A stretch of DNA of 37,898 bases from assembly GCF_015207255.1 (NCBI RefSeq), contig NZ_JADEXG010000054.1:1-37898 (forward strand), written 5' to 3'. The notes beneath the pieces were generated by a model. The model was not told the DNA's origin, searched no databases, and saw only the letters and a program-made list of their open reading frames with translations. A program made the position numbers and the translations under genes. How positions within the stretch are numbered: position 1 is the stretch's first letter; every line of letters begins with the position of its first letter. This DNA comes from Vasconcelosia minhoensis LEGE 07310. Lineage in GTDB: Bacteria; Cyanobacteriota; Cyanobacteriia; Phormidesmidales; Phormidesmidaceae. This document shows positions 1 through 10,152 of this stretch, in pieces.

Positions 1-43
1 GAGTAGGGGAGTAGGGGGGTGGCTTGCCTGCTTCGCTAAAGGA

Positions 44-412
44 TTACAGGAGTTTTTCGAGCTGCTGGCGGATTCGGTCCATTTCATCCTGGGCAGACTG
101 GGCAGCGTTCTCGGGTGGGGCGTCTGGGTTCCAGTCCATTTGCTCGACGGTGGCTTCTGGGGGCAGCATCAGCATGTCGCCGGTGATGGTGACGGCTTCG
201 TAGCCGGCGCCTTCGCAGAATTCTTCAATTTCCTCTGGGTCAAAGGCTTCGACTGCGGTTGGGGGAAAGTCCTGAGCCTCTAGCAGCCCGGCGAAGCGAA
301 GGGCGTCGTCTTCTGCTTCAAACATCAGCACCACGTTTTGCTGCTCGACCCGGAGCGTATGGATGCCTTCATTTTCGGTGCGGGCGTTGAACAAGATTAC
401 GTAGACCTGCAT
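44..412 (-). CDS. DUF3110 family protein
   Basis: A 122-residue acidic protein. The N-terminal stretch reads MQVYVILFNARTENEGIHTL, which I recognise as the start of the cyanobacterial/plastid DUF3110 family. The domain fills roughly residues 1-95. The tail (about 96-122) is hydrophilic, rich in Asp/Glu/Gln, and probably helical. No signal peptide or membrane segment is seen, so it should be cytosolic. The family has no established biochemical role that I can name. It is divergent from glyS, with about 120-150 bp between the starts, so the two promoters must lie in that gap. Family assignment is fairly secure; function is unknown. Confidence 0.8.
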   Translation of the reverse strand: MQVYVILFNARTENEGIHTLRVEQQNVVLMFEAEDDALRFAGLLEAQDFPPTAVEAFDPEEIEEFCEGAGYEAVTITGDMLMLPPEATVEQMDWNPDAPPENAAQSAQDEMDRIRQQLEKLL

Positions 413-563
413 ATGATTGCCTTACCCCCGGCGAGCCATGTTGGTTCTCATCTTAATACCTGGGTTCGCCGATCCAGTCGTCCAGCAAGGCGGTGAATGA
501 AAAAACCTGGGAGAATTAGCAATTGCTGAGATAATGGAGACGTTTTTGGCGGTTGGGCTGAGT

Positions 564-2714
564 ATGGCTACGTTTTTGCTGGAAGTCGGCACCGAAGAAC
601 TCCCCGCGAGCTTTGTCAGCGAGGCTTTATCGCAGTGGCAGGCGCGGATTCCCAGCGACCTGTCTGACCAGTTTTTGCCCCCCGAATCGCTGGAGTTTTA
701 CGGCACGCCTAGACGGCTGGCGGTTTTGCTGGGTGGGCTGCCCGACCGACAGCCCGACCGCGAAGAGGACGTCAAAGGCCCCCCGGCTCAAGCGGCGTTT
801 AAGCAGGGTCAGCCGACCCAGGCGGCGATCGGATTTGCGCGATCGCGCGGAGCCACGGTCGAAGACCTGGAGGTGCGCCAGACGGAAAAAGGCGAATTTG
901 TGTTTGTCCAGCAAAAAACGGCTGGGCGGCCCACGGGCGAAATTCTGGCGGCGCTAATCCCAACCTGGATTTTGGAGCTAGAGGGCAAGCGGTTTATGCG
1001 CTGGGGCGACGGTGAGCTGAAGTTTCCCCGACCGATTCGCTGGCTGGTGGCGCTGCTCGACGATCGGGTGCTGCCGATTACGTTAGAAAACGGATCTGAG
1101 CGGACCCTGAGCGATCGCGTTTCCCAGGGCCATCGTGTCCTCCATCCCGAGGCAGTGACGATTGCCAGCGCGGCAGACTACGTCGGGGCGCTGGAGGCGG
1201 CCTTTGTCGATGTCGATCCGGCCCGGCGGCGGGAAAAAATTCAGCGACAGGTGGCTGAAGCGGCGGCCTCTGTACAGGGCGACGTGGTCATTTCTCCGGT
1301 GCTGTTAGCAGAAGTGACCAACCTGGTGGAATGGCCGACGGCGGTCGTGGGTAGCTTTGACTCGGAATTTCTGGAACTGCCGGCGGAAGTAGCCGTGATG
1401 GAAATGGAAAGCCATCAGCGCTATTTTCCGGTGCGGCCCAGCGCCGACGCGGCGGAGCTGCTGCCCTATTTCATCACGATTTCTAACGGTGACCCGGCCA
1501 GGGCCGAGGTAATTGCTGAGGGCAACGGTCGGGTGATTCGGGCGCGGCTGTCGGACGGCAAGTTTTTCTTTGACGCCGATCGTACCCAGCCGCTGGAAGC
1601 CTATGTCCCCAAGCTGGAAACCGTGACCTTTGAAGAGCGGCTGGGCTCGGTACGCGATAAGGTCGGGCGGATTCAGCAGATTGCAGGCGCGATCGCGACT
1701 CAGCTCGGCCTCAATGCCGACCAGCAAGCCTGGGTGCAGCGGGCGGCGCTGCTCTGTAAAGCCGACCTGGTCACCCTGATGGTTGGGGAATTTCCAGAAC
1801 TCCAGGGGGCGATCGGGCAGAAGTATGCGCTCCACAGCGGCGAGCCCCAGCCGGTGGCCGATGCGATTTTTGAGCACTATTTACCTCGGGGGGCCGACGA
1901 TGTTCTGCCCAAGTCCTTGACCGGGCAGGTAGTTGGGATTGCGGACCGGCTGGATACGCTGGTGAGTATCTTCAGCATTGGTCTGCTGCCGACCGGCTCC
2001 TCCGACCCCTTTGCTCTGCGCCGGGCGGCGAATGCAATCGTCAATATTATCTGGGCTGCCAGCCTGCCGCTGAACCTTCAGCTGCTGCTGGGTCAGATTA
2101 TTCAGGAATTCGCCGCCAGTCGGCCCGACGTAAATGCGACAGAACTGGAGCAGCAGCTAACCGAATTCTTTCTACAGCGTCTGCGCAGCCTGCTCCAGGA
2201 GGAACGCCAGATCGACTATGACCTGGTAAATGCGGTGCTGGGGGAGGCCGATGTGGAGTATCAGGCCAGGGCGCTGAACGATTTGCTGGATTTACGCGAT
2301 CGCGCCGACTTTCTCCAGGCCATTCGCGACGATGGTAGGCTAGATCACATTTATGAAACGGTAAACCGCGCCTCTCGCCTGGCTGCCCAGGGCCAGCTCG
2401 ATACGGATGCACTCGACCCCCAGGCTCAGATTGATCCGTCTCTCTTTCAGCAGTCCTCCGAACAGGCTTTCTATGAAAACCTGCAAACTCTGCTGAGCCA
2501 AACCGCAGCGGCTCGGGCTGAGCGGGACTACGACCAGCTGCTGTCCGGGCTAACGCAGGCGGCTCCAGCCGTCAGCGATTTTTTTGATGGCCCGAACAGC
2601 GTACTGGTGATGGATGACAATCCGGAGATTCGCCAAAATCGACTGAATCTTTTGGGGCTGTTAAGAAATCATGCCCGCATCCTGGCGGATTTTGGCGCGA
2701 TTGTAAAAAGTTAG
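564..2714 (+). CDS. glyS: Glycine--tRNA ligase beta subunit
   Basis: Beta subunit of the bacterial alpha2beta2 glycyl-tRNA synthetase, which charges tRNA-Gly in the cytosol together with the alpha subunit (glyQ, not in this window). Diagnostic segments include the N-terminal [16 protein letters not shown], the [18 protein letters not shown] block (about residue 145), an [12 protein letters not shown] block (about 280), and a C-terminal DALR-type anticodon-binding region ending [20 protein letters not shown]. The frame is open from an ATG at 534, but that adds ten residues before the conserved [11 protein letters not shown] start. I therefore prefer the ATG at 564, giving 716 residues, the usual family length. 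murD begins 5 bp after its stop, so the two are probably co-transcribed. Confidence 0.95.
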   Translation: MATFLLEVGTEELPASFVSEALSQWQARIPSDLSDQFLPPESLEFYGTPRRLAVLLGGLPDRQPDREEDVKGPPAQAAFKQGQPTQAAIGFARSRGATVEDLEVRQTEKGEFVFVQQKTAGRPTGEILAALIPTWILELEGKRFMRWGDGELKFPRPIRWLVALLDDRVLPITLENGSERTLSDRVSQGHRVLHPEAVTIASAADYVGALEAAFVDVDPARRREKIQRQVAEAAASVQGDVVISPVLLAEVTNLVEWPTAVVGSFDSEFLELPAEVAVMEMESHQRYFPVRPSADAAELLPYFITISNGDPARAEVIAEGNGRVIRARLSDGKFFFDADRTQPLEAYVPKLETVTFEERLGSVRDKVGRIQQIAGAIATQLGLNADQQAWVQRAALLCKADLVTLMVGEFPELQGAIGQKYALHSGEPQPVADAIFEHYLPRGADDVLPKSLTGQVVGIADRLDTLVSIFSIGLLPTGSSDPFALRRAANAIVNIIWAASLPLNLQLLLGQIIQEFAASRPDVNATELEQQLTEFFLQRLRSLLQEERQIDYDLVNAVLGEADVEYQARALNDLLDLRDRADFLQAIRDDGRLDHIYETVNRASRLAAQGQLDTDALDPQAQIDPSLFQQSSEQAFYENLQTLLSQTAAARAERDYDQLLSGLTQAAPAVSDFFDGPNSVLVMDDNPEIRQNRLNLLGLLRNHARILADFGAIVKS

Positions 2715-2719
2715 AGTCT

Positions 2720-4069
2720 ATGAAAAAAGCCCACGTCATCGGCATTGGCCTGTCTGGTGCTGCCGCCGCCCGTCTGCTCCACCGTCAGGGCTGGCGGGTG
2801 ACGCTGAGCGATCGCGGCGACGGCCCGGCACAGCGCGATCGGCAAGCAGCCCTATCCCAGGTTGGCATCGCCGTTCAGCTCGGCCATGATTTTGTCCCTA
2901 CCCTGGAAATGGATTTGATCGTGGTTAGCCCGGGCGTCCCCTGGGATGCGCCTGCCCTGGTCACGGCCCGCCAGCAGGGGATCGAGACCATCGGCGAAAT
3001 GGAACTAGCCTGGCGCAGTCTGTCTGAGCGGCCTTGGCTGGGCATTACCGGTACCAACGGCAAAACGACTACCACGGCGCTGCTGGCTGCGATCTTTGCC
3101 GCCGCCGGTCTGAATGCGCCAGCCTGCGGCAACATTGGCCATGCCGCCTGCGCCGTTGCTCTGGCCGAAACGCCGCCAGACTGGGTGATTGCCGAGCTGA
3201 GCAGCTATCAGATCGAAGCGACCTCAACCCTGCATCCGACCATCGGTATCTGGACGACTTTCACCCCGGACCATCTCAACCGCCATAAGACGGTGGAAAA
3301 CTACTATCGAATCAAGGCTTCGCTGCTGGCTCGTTCCGAGATAGCGGTGTTCAACGGCGACGATCCCTGCCTGCGCCAGCACGCGGCTGAGTATGGCCCT
3401 CAGAGTCACTGGACGAGCGTAGGAGGCCAAAAAGCGATCGAGCCGCTAACCCCCTCGACCTATATTGAAGACGGCTGGGTGATCTATCGGGGAGATCGCA
3501 TCGTTTCGACGCAGTCCTTACGGATGGTGGGAGACCACAATCAGCAAAACCTGCTGATGGCCGTGACGGCGGCCTGCCTAGCGGATATTCCGAAAGCGGC
3601 GATCGTCGAGGGCGTGACCACCTTCCCAGGTGTGGTGCATCGGCTGGAGCATATCTGCACCTGGCGCGGCATCGACTTTATCAATGACAGCAAAGCCACC
3701 AACTACGACGCGGCCGAAGTGGGGCTGCGCTCAGTTCACAGCCCCACTATTTTGATTGCCGGTGGCGACCCCAAGGCTGGCGACGATACCGCCTGGATTC
3801 AGCAAATCCATCAGAAGGCCGCCGCCGTGCTGCTGATTGGCAAAGCCGCTCCCCAGTTTGCCGAACGTCTGCATCAGTCGGGCTATCCCCACACTGAAAT
3901 CGTTGAAACCTTAGAAAACGCCGTCAGCAGAAGTGCTGACCTCGCCCCTACCCAAGCCGCTAAAGTCGTCTTACTATCTCCTGCCTGCGCCAGCTACGAT
4001 CAGTACCCCAACTTCGAAGCCCGAGGCGATCATTTTCGCCGTCTGTGTCAGCTGTATCTTCAAGCGTAG
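2720..4069 (+). CDS. murD: UDP-N-acetylmuramoyl-L-alanine--D-glutamate ligase
   Basis: Cytosolic Mur ligase that adds D-glutamate to UDP-MurNAc-L-Ala in peptidoglycan precursor synthesis, using ATP. The 449 residues match family length. Domain 1 is an N-terminal Rossmann-like UDP-binding fold beginning [16 protein letters not shown]. Domain 2 carries the ATP-binding P-loop [12 protein letters not shown] (residues 108-119, Lys115) and the [19 protein letters not shown] block typical of MurD. The C-terminal domain holds [18 protein letters not shown] and [22 protein letters not shown]. It starts 5 bp downstream of glyS without its own clear promoter, so translation or transcription coupling is likely. 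The pairing with a tRNA synthetase is probably housekeeping coincidence. Confidence 0.97.
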   Translation: MKKAHVIGIGLSGAAAARLLHRQGWRVTLSDRGDGPAQRDRQAALSQVGIAVQLGHDFVPTLEMDLIVVSPGVPWDAPALVTARQQGIETIGEMELAWRSLSERPWLGITGTNGKTTTTALLAAIFAAAGLNAPACGNIGHAACAVALAETPPDWVIAELSSYQIEATSTLHPTIGIWTTFTPDHLNRHKTVENYYRIKASLLARSEIAVFNGDDPCLRQHAAEYGPQSHWTSVGGQKAIEPLTPSTYIEDGWVIYRGDRIVSTQSLRMVGDHNQQNLLMAVTAACLADIPKAAIVEGVTTFPGVVHRLEHICTWRGIDFINDSKATNYDAAEVGLRSVHSPTILIAGGDPKAGDDTAWIQQIHQKAAAVLLIGKAAPQFAERLHQSGYPHTEIVETLENAVSRSADLAPTQAAKVVLLSPACASYDQYPNFEARGDHFRRLCQLYLQA

Positions 4070-4192
4070 ACCTGTCAAACCGCCGATAGCATGACCGCAT
4101 ACTCCAGGCGATCGCTCATTTTGTTAACGCTGAATTTACCCTGGACAATAGCCGTTATCAATCCCTCTAACGAGATTTTAGGAACGTTTCCC

Positions 4193-4657
4193 ATGGCCGA
4201 CTTATCCGCTGAAAACTCGCCCAAGCTGACCTACTGGCACGTCTGGACCGATGATGCCGGGGTTAGCCATCAAACTCAGTGCGAGCTCACCGCATTCGCA
4301 AAGGAAAGCATGGGAGGCGATGCCGACCCACAGTGGAATAATCGGCTCCTAACCGCCGAGACTCAGGTCGTATTCGCTCAGCTACCCGTGGGCTGGGTTG
4401 GCAAATGGCACGAAAATCCGCAGCCGCAGTGGATTGTGCCGCTGTCGGGCCGCTGGTTTGTGGAGACGATGGACGGGATGCGGGTAGAGATGGGACCCGG
4501 CGACATCTCCTTTGGCGGTGACCAGAAGACTCAGCCCAATGCCGACGGCCATCAGGGGCATCTGTCCGGCACCGTTGGGAATTCCCCAGCCATGCTGATG
4601 ATTGTGCAGCTGCCGGGCGATCGCTGGCTAGCGGCGCGGCCCGGCGACTTTGCCTAA
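4193..4657 (+). CDS. Cupin-fold protein
   Basis: About 154 residues from the ATG at 4193, which has an AGGA Shine-Dalgarno some 9 bp upstream. The frame is also open from 4091, but those 34 extra residues look like translated leader. The core (about residues 55-140) looks like a single-domain cupin: GKWHENPQPQWIVPLSGRWF resembles the first cupin motif and EMGPGDISFGGDQKT the turn and strand before the second. A later Gly/His-rich NADGHQGH could supply metal ligands. Similar small cupins occur widely in cyanobacteria, but I cannot assign a substrate. It follows murD by about 120 bp and may have its own promoter. The cupin fold is likely; the function is unknown. Confidence 0.75.
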   Translation: MADLSAENSPKLTYWHVWTDDAGVSHQTQCELTAFAKESMGGDADPQWNNRLLTAETQVVFAQLPVGWVGKWHENPQPQWIVPLSGRWFVETMDGMRVEMGPGDISFGGDQKTQPNADGHQGHLSGTVGNSPAMLMIVQLPGDRWLAARPGDFA

Positions 4658-4702
4658 GCGCGGTCTAGGGGCAGAGGGGATAGCAAAAATTTACCACCAA
4701 AG

Positions 4703-4718
4703 TAAACTGAGCAGTTTA
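4703..4718. promoter_or_regulatory. Inverted repeat ahead of the DUF1400 hydrolase
   Basis: TAAACTG-AG-CAGTTTA is a perfect 7-bp inverted repeat with a 2-bp centre, placed 31 bp before the hydrolase ATG. A spacing this tight is more like a dimeric repressor operator than a terminator hairpin, and no T-run follows it. A TAGAAT at the right edge could act as a -10 element. No regulator is recognised; the operator role is inference. Confidence 0.35.
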
Positions 4719-4749
4719 GAATAGCAGGGCACTGCACCGTCGTTGCCTG

Positions 4750-6399
4750 ATGGCTATCTTCAATCGCAAGTCAGGAAGGCCGCTTCGCTCGTCCTGGCAT
4801 TGGGCCTGGCTGAGCTTATGTAGCGGCATAATTGGGGTTGGCCTTCAACTTTTCGGGACAGCGGTACCGGGGCTTGCAGCCGAGCGCGTGATTCTCAACT
4901 ATGGACTGGTAGAGCGCTCGGTTGCGGTAGATGACCTAGAAACCTACGCCCGCGAGGGTCGGCTGAGCGAAACTTTGGAAAGCTATGCTCGCTACTTTAC
5001 GCCGACGCAGCTAGAGCGGTTTCGGGTCGGGCTGACAGCCAGTACTGACCTCGATGTCGTGGCTATCTCTCAGTTTCTCTATACACCACAGGGGGAGGCC
5101 CTGCTGCGTGAGCTGGGGGAAATTATCCAGTCAGGCGGCAGGCAGAATGGATTTTTAGCGATTCGCGGCTCGGTAATTTTAGCGGCAGCCGATCCCAATC
5201 AGGGGCTGACGCTGCTGAACGTGCTGAAGAAGTTTCCGACGCCGGTGATTCGGATTGACCTGCGCCAAGCCTCTAACCTGACTGGAGATTTTATTGGGGC
5301 ACTCAATCAGACAGAGGCAACAGCAGCTTTGATTCAGAACCTCTCGGCTCAAGCAGCGGCTGAGCAGAGCCTGCCAAACCCATCGACGGAGCTAGCATCA
5401 CCTGGGTCCTTTCTTTGGGACGTTATACCGCTTGAAGGCGTCGCTCTGCCAACGAACCTGTATCTACCCCAGCGTAATCGGCTGAACGCCTCGGCTCGTC
5501 CGGTAGTTGTCCTCTCCCACGGTCTGGGCGGCAGCCAACGTACCTTGGCCTATCTAGCGGAACATCTGGCCTCCTATGGATTTGCTGTTTTAGTGGTAGA
5601 GCATCCTGGCAGCAGCGAGGAGCAGCTTTCGGCGCTGCTGTCGGGCCAGGCTAGTCGGGTGACGCCGCCCGACGAGCTGACCCGCCGCCCGCTGGCGATT
5701 CAGGAACTGCTAAACGACTTGACCCATCTGACTCGCCTAGACGCCCGCCTGCGGGGCCGCCTTGACCTGCGCCGCATTGGCGTCATGGGTCAGTCGTTTG
5801 GAGCCTACACGACGCTGGCGCTGGCCGGGGCCGAAATTAACTTAGAAAGGCTTGAAGCAGCCTGCCCGCCCGAGTTTGATGAACTTAATCTGTCGCTGCT
5901 GCTTCAGTGTCTGGCCCTGGAGCTGCCCCAGCCGCTGCCCCAGCTAGGCGATCCTCGCATTCGCGCCGCGATCGCGGTTAACCCCTTGGACAGCGCTATT
6001 TTCGGCCAAGCTAGCCTAGCTGAAATTGATATTCCGATGATGCTAGTTAGCGGCAGCGCCGATACGGTCACCCCGGCTCTAGCCGAGCAAATTCGCCCCT
6101 TCACCTGGCTGACGACGCCGGAGAAGTACCTCCTCCAGTTCCGTGGCGGCACCCATTTTTCGATCATTTCTGGGGCTGAGACCGAGGGCGCTGTGCCTGT
6201 CCCAGACGCGGTGATTGGTCCCAGTCCAGAGACGGCAGAACGCTACATTAGGGCCATGAGCGTCGCTTTCTTCGCCACCCATCTGACTGAAGACCCAGCC
6301 TACCGCCCCTACCTCAGCGCCGCCTATGCCAGCCAGCTAAGCCAATCCGAACTACCCCTCAGCCTGATTCAGTCCCTAAGCCCCGAGCAGCTGCCCTAA
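4750..6399 (+). CDS. Secreted alpha/beta hydrolase with DUF1400 N-terminal domain
   Basis: A 549-residue predicted exported hydrolase. Residues 1-44 have a basic start, a hydrophobic core (WLSLCSGIIGVGLQLFGTAV) and a likely cleavage site near GLAAERV. Residues 45-180 match the cyanobacterial DUF1400 domain (RVILNYGLVERSVAVDDLETYA). The rest is an alpha/beta-hydrolase resembling dienelactone hydrolase or PAF-acetylhydrolase. The nucleophile elbow GQSFG has Ser349, the acid is probably Asp438 in SGSADTV, and the base His469 in GGTHFS, so the catalytic triad looks intact. HGLGG (about residue 257) would form the oxyanion hole. The substrate is unknown; esters or lipids are plausible. It stands alone between a cupin gene and a kinase gene, and a palindrome lies upstream. 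Confidence 0.88.
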   Translation: MAIFNRKSGRPLRSSWHWAWLSLCSGIIGVGLQLFGTAVPGLAAERVILNYGLVERSVAVDDLETYAREGRLSETLESYARYFTPTQLERFRVGLTASTDLDVVAISQFLYTPQGEALLRELGEIIQSGGRQNGFLAIRGSVILAAADPNQGLTLLNVLKKFPTPVIRIDLRQASNLTGDFIGALNQTEATAALIQNLSAQAAAEQSLPNPSTELASPGSFLWDVIPLEGVALPTNLYLPQRNRLNASARPVVVLSHGLGGSQRTLAYLAEHLASYGFAVLVVEHPGSSEEQLSALLSGQASRVTPPDELTRRPLAIQELLNDLTHLTRLDARLRGRLDLRRIGVMGQSFGAYTTLALAGAEINLERLEAACPPEFDELNLSLLLQCLALELPQPLPQLGDPRIRAAIAVNPLDSAIFGQASLAEIDIPMMLVSGSADTVTPALAEQIRPFTWLTTPEKYLLQFRGGTHFSIISGAETEGAVPVPDAVIGPSPETAERYIRAMSVAFFATHLTEDPAYRPYLSAAYASQLSQSELPLSLIQSLSPEQLP

Positions 6400-6464
6400 T
6401 AGCGGTTGAAGTTTTGCATAAATGGGCAACCTAGCCCGTGTAGGGTCAGTGCAAAACGAATCCA

Positions 6465-9416
6465 ATGCCAGAAGCTCCACGCTCCATTCAGCATTTGCTC
6501 ATCGTGGAAGACGAACAGGGCAAGCGCACCATCAACCTGGAAGCCGCAACCTACTCTCTGGGCCGCGATCCCAGCAATACCATCGTCCTGCATTCACAGC
6601 AGGTTTCCCGGCAGCACGCGATTTTGCTGCGGACCACGATGCCCGAAACAGAGCGCTACCTGTTCCGCATCGTCGATGGCAACTTTCAGGGAAAAAAGAG
6701 CACCAACGGGCTGTTTGTTAACGGTGAACGAAGCTTTTCCCACGACCTTGAGCATGGAGATGACCTGCTATTCGGCGGCGTCATTCGTGCTCGTTACTAT
6801 ACGGCCGACAGTCCGGAGAGCCTTAAATTCCTGGCTCTGGGGCAGATAGACGAAGAACTGGCTCAATCGGCAGGTCCCAGCCCCTTTGACACCATACTGG
6901 TGCCTAAGGAAGAGATTAAAGCCGCGAATGAAGCCGCCCTGGTTCGGCTCGCGTCTTTCCCAGAACTCTTCTCCCATCCGATTGTCGAGCTAACGGTCAC
7001 CGGCGGGATCAGCTACCTCAACCCCGCCGCCGTGGCCCAATTTCCCAATATTCGCAGCCTGGGCATCGAGCATCCGCTGATTGCCGGTGTTTTGGCCAGT
7101 GTCAGGGCGTCTGATCAGAAATACTTTGTACGTGAAGTTAAGATTGAGCAAAGGTATTTCGAACAGTCGATTCATTATTTTGCCGAAAGCGAGTTGGTGA
7201 GGAGCTATGCCCTCGACATTACCGAACGTAAGCTCGCAGAAGAAGCGCTACGGCAAAGCCAGGAAAGTTTTCAGCACGCTTTTAACAATGCGCCCATCGG
7301 TATGGCTCTGCTGTCTACAACCGGTGTCTGGCTCAAAGTCAATCCGGCTCTCTACAGCATTATTGGCTACTCGGAAGCGGAACTGCTCTCGACTAACTTT
7401 CAAACCATCACTCATCCCAACGATCTGGAGAATAGCCTGAAGCTAACGAATCAGGTACTGGCCGGGGAAATCAGCACCTATCAGCTCGAAAAACGCTATC
7501 TGCATAAGCAAGGCCACACGGTATGGGTGCAGATGAGCGCCTCGCTCGTCCGTGATGGCGACCAGAACCCGCTGTACTTTATTGTGCAGTTTCAAGAAAT
7601 TACCCTGCGTAAACAGGCTGCGATCGCGCTCAAGCAGGCCCATGACGATCTGGAGCGTCGGGTCGCCGAGCGCACGGCTGAATTTCAGCGGGCAAACCGC
7701 CTGCTCCAGGCTGAGATTGAGACTCGACAGCAGGCCGAAGAGGAAGCCTACTTTTTACAAAATTTGACTCAAGCCATTAGTGAAGCGGTTGACTTTGATA
7801 CTGCACTGGAAGTGGCCCTCAGTAAAATTTGTGAGGTGACTCGGTGGGAATTGGGCGAAGCATGGCTGCCTAACCACGACAGCTCGCTGCTCCGCTACGG
7901 CCTGACCTGGCACGCGGATAGCGACAGGCTGGCCTATTTTGAAGGAATCTCTCAGCAGTTTACCTTTGGCCCCAACCTGGGATTGCCGGGCCGTGCCTGG
8001 GTTTCGAAGCGGCCAGAATGGTTATCCAACGTACTCGACCAGCCCGGGGATGTGTTTCTGCGCGGCCAGGCTTTTGCCGATTCCGGGCTCAAGACAGAGC
8101 TGAGCTTTCCCATCGTCGATGGCAGCCAGGTGATTGCCATCCTGGTTTTCTTTATGTCTGAGCGCTGTGATGAAAATCAGCATATGTTTAATTTTGTCTC
8201 AACCGTAGCGACTCACCTCAGCACGCTGATGGCGCGCAAGCGGGCTGAGGTTGCCCTGCGCTCCAGCGTAGCGACGAACCGTGCCTTGTTCAACACCATT
8301 CCCGACTGGATATTTCGGATTAATGCCGACAATGTCTTTGTAAATTACAAGGCGGCAAAAAACGTGCCCCTTCCCCTGCTAAACGAGCCGTTTTTAGGCA
8401 AGAGCCTATTTGAAGTCTATCCTGACGAAGTAGCAGAATCGCTACAGCATTGCATCCATCAGGCCCTCTCGACCAAAGAGGTGCAGGTCATTGAATATCA
8501 GCTGTCCAAAGCAGGCGACCTGGTCTACTACGAAGCTCGGATTGTAATTAGCGCCGAAAACGAGGTGATGGCAATTATCCGAGACATTACGGAGCGGAAA
8601 CAGGCAGAGGCTGAGATTCAAAAGGCGCTGGAGCGAGAGAAAGAGCTCAATGAGCTGAAGTCTAACTTTGTTTCGATGACGTCCCACGAGTTTAGAACGC
8701 CGCTAGCAACTATCCTCTCTTCTTCTGAGCTGCTGGAGCACTACAGCCATAAATGGACTGTGGAGAAGCAGCTGTCTCACTTAGTGCGCATTCAGGATGC
8801 TGTCAAGCATATGACTGAGCTGTTGAACGACGTGCTGTTGATTGGCAAGGCCGAGGCGGGTCGGCTGGAGTTTGACCCGGCTCCCCTGGCGCTGACAGAG
8901 TTTTGCCAGACCATCGTAGAAGAAATACAAATTACGACGAGTAAACATATCGTTAATCTGCAGGTACATGGCGAGGAGCAGTCGGCTCAGCTCGATCCCA
9001 AACTGCTACGGCAGATCTTAAACAATCTGCTTTCAAATGCAGTGAAATATTCCCCCGATGGGGGCACCGTTCACTTCGACCTAACATATGAAACCGGACT
9101 AGAAAACGCTGAAGTCGTTTTCCGAGTAAGAGACAACGGCATTGGCATTCCTAAATCAGATCAGGCAAAAATGTTCACTTCCTTTAATCGAGCGAGCAAT
9201 GTGGGTACTATTTCAGGAACAGGTTTAGGCTTAGCCATTGTGAAAAAATCCGTGGATTTACACGGAGGTGATATTCGCTTGAAGAGCGATATTGGAAAGG
9301 GCACGACGTTTATCGTTCGGCTGCCACTGAATCTACGGCTAATCAATTACGGGTTCAATCTACTCAATATCCAAGGGGAGACCACTAATGAGCAAAATTT
9401 TGATTATCGAAGATGA
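6465..9416 (+). CDS. FHA-PAS-PAS-GAF-PAS sensor histidine kinase
   Basis: A 983-residue soluble sensor kinase with no transmembrane segment. An FHA domain (about residues 20-105: YSLGRDPSNTIVL, SRQHA, NGLFVNGE) should bind phosphothreonine peptides. A PAS-like region (about 155-255) ends at DITERK. A PAS/PAC unit (about 265-390) is followed by a coiled coil (RRVAERTAEFQRANRLLQAE). A GAF domain (about 430-600) and a third PAS/PAC (about 610-725) come next. The HisKA motif SHEFRTPLATIL carries the phospho-accepting His741. HATPase_c follows, with LLSNAVKYSPDGG, DNGIGIP and GTGLGLAIVKK. All kinase boxes look intact. Its 3' end overlaps the next gene, a response regulator, by 29 bp, so the two form a cognate pair. 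The signal is unknown. No GAF cysteine pattern for a bilin is evident. Confidence 0.93.
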   Translation: MPEAPRSIQHLLIVEDEQGKRTINLEAATYSLGRDPSNTIVLHSQQVSRQHAILLRTTMPETERYLFRIVDGNFQGKKSTNGLFVNGERSFSHDLEHGDDLLFGGVIRARYYTADSPESLKFLALGQIDEELAQSAGPSPFDTILVPKEEIKAANEAALVRLASFPELFSHPIVELTVTGGISYLNPAAVAQFPNIRSLGIEHPLIAGVLASVRASDQKYFVREVKIEQRYFEQSIHYFAESELVRSYALDITERKLAEEALRQSQESFQHAFNNAPIGMALLSTTGVWLKVNPALYSIIGYSEAELLSTNFQTITHPNDLENSLKLTNQVLAGEISTYQLEKRYLHKQGHTVWVQMSASLVRDGDQNPLYFIVQFQEITLRKQAAIALKQAHDDLERRVAERTAEFQRANRLLQAEIETRQQAEEEAYFLQNLTQAISEAVDFDTALEVALSKICEVTRWELGEAWLPNHDSSLLRYGLTWHADSDRLAYFEGISQQFTFGPNLGLPGRAWVSKRPEWLSNVLDQPGDVFLRGQAFADSGLKTELSFPIVDGSQVIAILVFFMSERCDENQHMFNFVSTVATHLSTLMARKRAEVALRSSVATNRALFNTIPDWIFRINADNVFVNYKAAKNVPLPLLNEPFLGKSLFEVYPDEVAESLQHCIHQALSTKEVQVIEYQLSKAGDLVYYEARIVISAENEVMAIIRDITERKQAEAEIQKALEREKELNELKSNFVSMTSHEFRTPLATILSSSELLEHYSHKWTVEKQLSHLVRIQDAVKHMTELLNDVLLIGKAEAGRLEFDPAPLALTEFCQTIVEEIQITTSKHIVNLQVHGEEQSAQLDPKLLRQILNNLLSNAVKYSPDGGTVHFDLTYETGLENAEVVFRVRDNGIGIPKSDQAKMFTSFNRASNVGTISGTGLGLAIVKKSVDLHGGDIRLKSDIGKGTTFIVRLPLNLRLINYGFNLLNIQGETTNEQNFDYRR

Positions 9417-10080
9417 GACGGCGGTCAGAGAGAATCTGCTAGACCTGCTGGAAGCCGAAGACTATGACGTGGTCTCTGCCGAAAACGGCTATTTAGGCAC
9501 CAAGTGGGCGATGGAGCATATCCCCGACCTGATTATTTGCGATGTCACGATGCCCGAGGTCAATGGCCATGAGGTGCTGGAGTCGCTGCGCCAGAACCCT
9601 GAGACCGCGACGATTCCCTTTATCTTTCTGACAGCGATGGCAGATAAAACCGATATTCGCAAGGGAATGGCCTTAGGCGCTGATGACTATTTAACGAAAC
9701 CCTTCCAGCGAGAGGAGCTGCTGGGCGCGATCGCGACTCGGCTGGCGCGTCAACAGGTCACCGAGCAGCAGTCGGATCAAAGCAGCCGCCAAATTGACGA
9801 ATTGAAAGCGCAGGTGTCTAAGCTACAGCAGTCAATTGACGAAAAGGACAGCCTGATCTCCCAGTTTCAGCAGCAGCTCAACAGCGCCATTCCCAAAATC
9901 AACGTAGCCCTGCACCTGCTGAAGAATCGCAATGCTGACCCGGAGCAATACAGCTATAGCGTTGATTTGCTTCAAAAAGCCTACGCCGAAGAGTTCAGCC
10001 TGCTCAGTCAGGTCGAAGACCTGGGAGAGCTGCTGGCCGACGATGACGTTGAGCTGCTACGTCAGCTAGAGCTGGTTTAG
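9388..10080 (+). CDS. Response regulator with C-terminal coiled-coil domain
   Basis: A 230-residue response regulator. Residues 1-122 form a receiver domain: acidic pocket E8-D9, phospho-acceptor Asp52 (DLIICDVTMPEVNGHE), Thr82 and Lys104 (LTKPF). Residues 125-165 are a Gln/Ser/Lys-rich coiled coil. The remaining about 65 residues (NVALHLLKNRNADPEQYSYS onward) are acidic and not a recognised DNA-binding or enzymatic output. The start ATG lies inside the 3' end of the histidine kinase gene, preceded by GGGGAG about 8 bp upstream, so translation should be coupled. It probably signals by protein-protein contact rather than by binding a promoter. The receiver is secure; the output is not known. 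Confidence 0.92.
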   Translation: MSKILIIEDETAVRENLLDLLEAEDYDVVSAENGYLGTKWAMEHIPDLIICDVTMPEVNGHEVLESLRQNPETATIPFIFLTAMADKTDIRKGMALGADDYLTKPFQREELLGAIATRLARQQVTEQQSDQSSRQIDELKAQVSKLQQSIDEKDSLISQFQQQLNSAIPKINVALHLLKNRNADPEQYSYSVDLLQKAYAEEFSLLSQVEDLGELLADDDVELLRQLELV

Positions 10081-10152
10081 CGCCGATCGAGTCGATGGCA
10101 ATTCTCCGCGATTAGGCGGGTACTCTAGGCCTATCGCTAACCGAGTCAGGGT

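Noticed and set aside
1305-1877. A 190-codon minus-strand frame inside glyS
   Set aside because: It is antisense to a clear tRNA synthetase gene and has no ribosome site or recognisable protein sequence.
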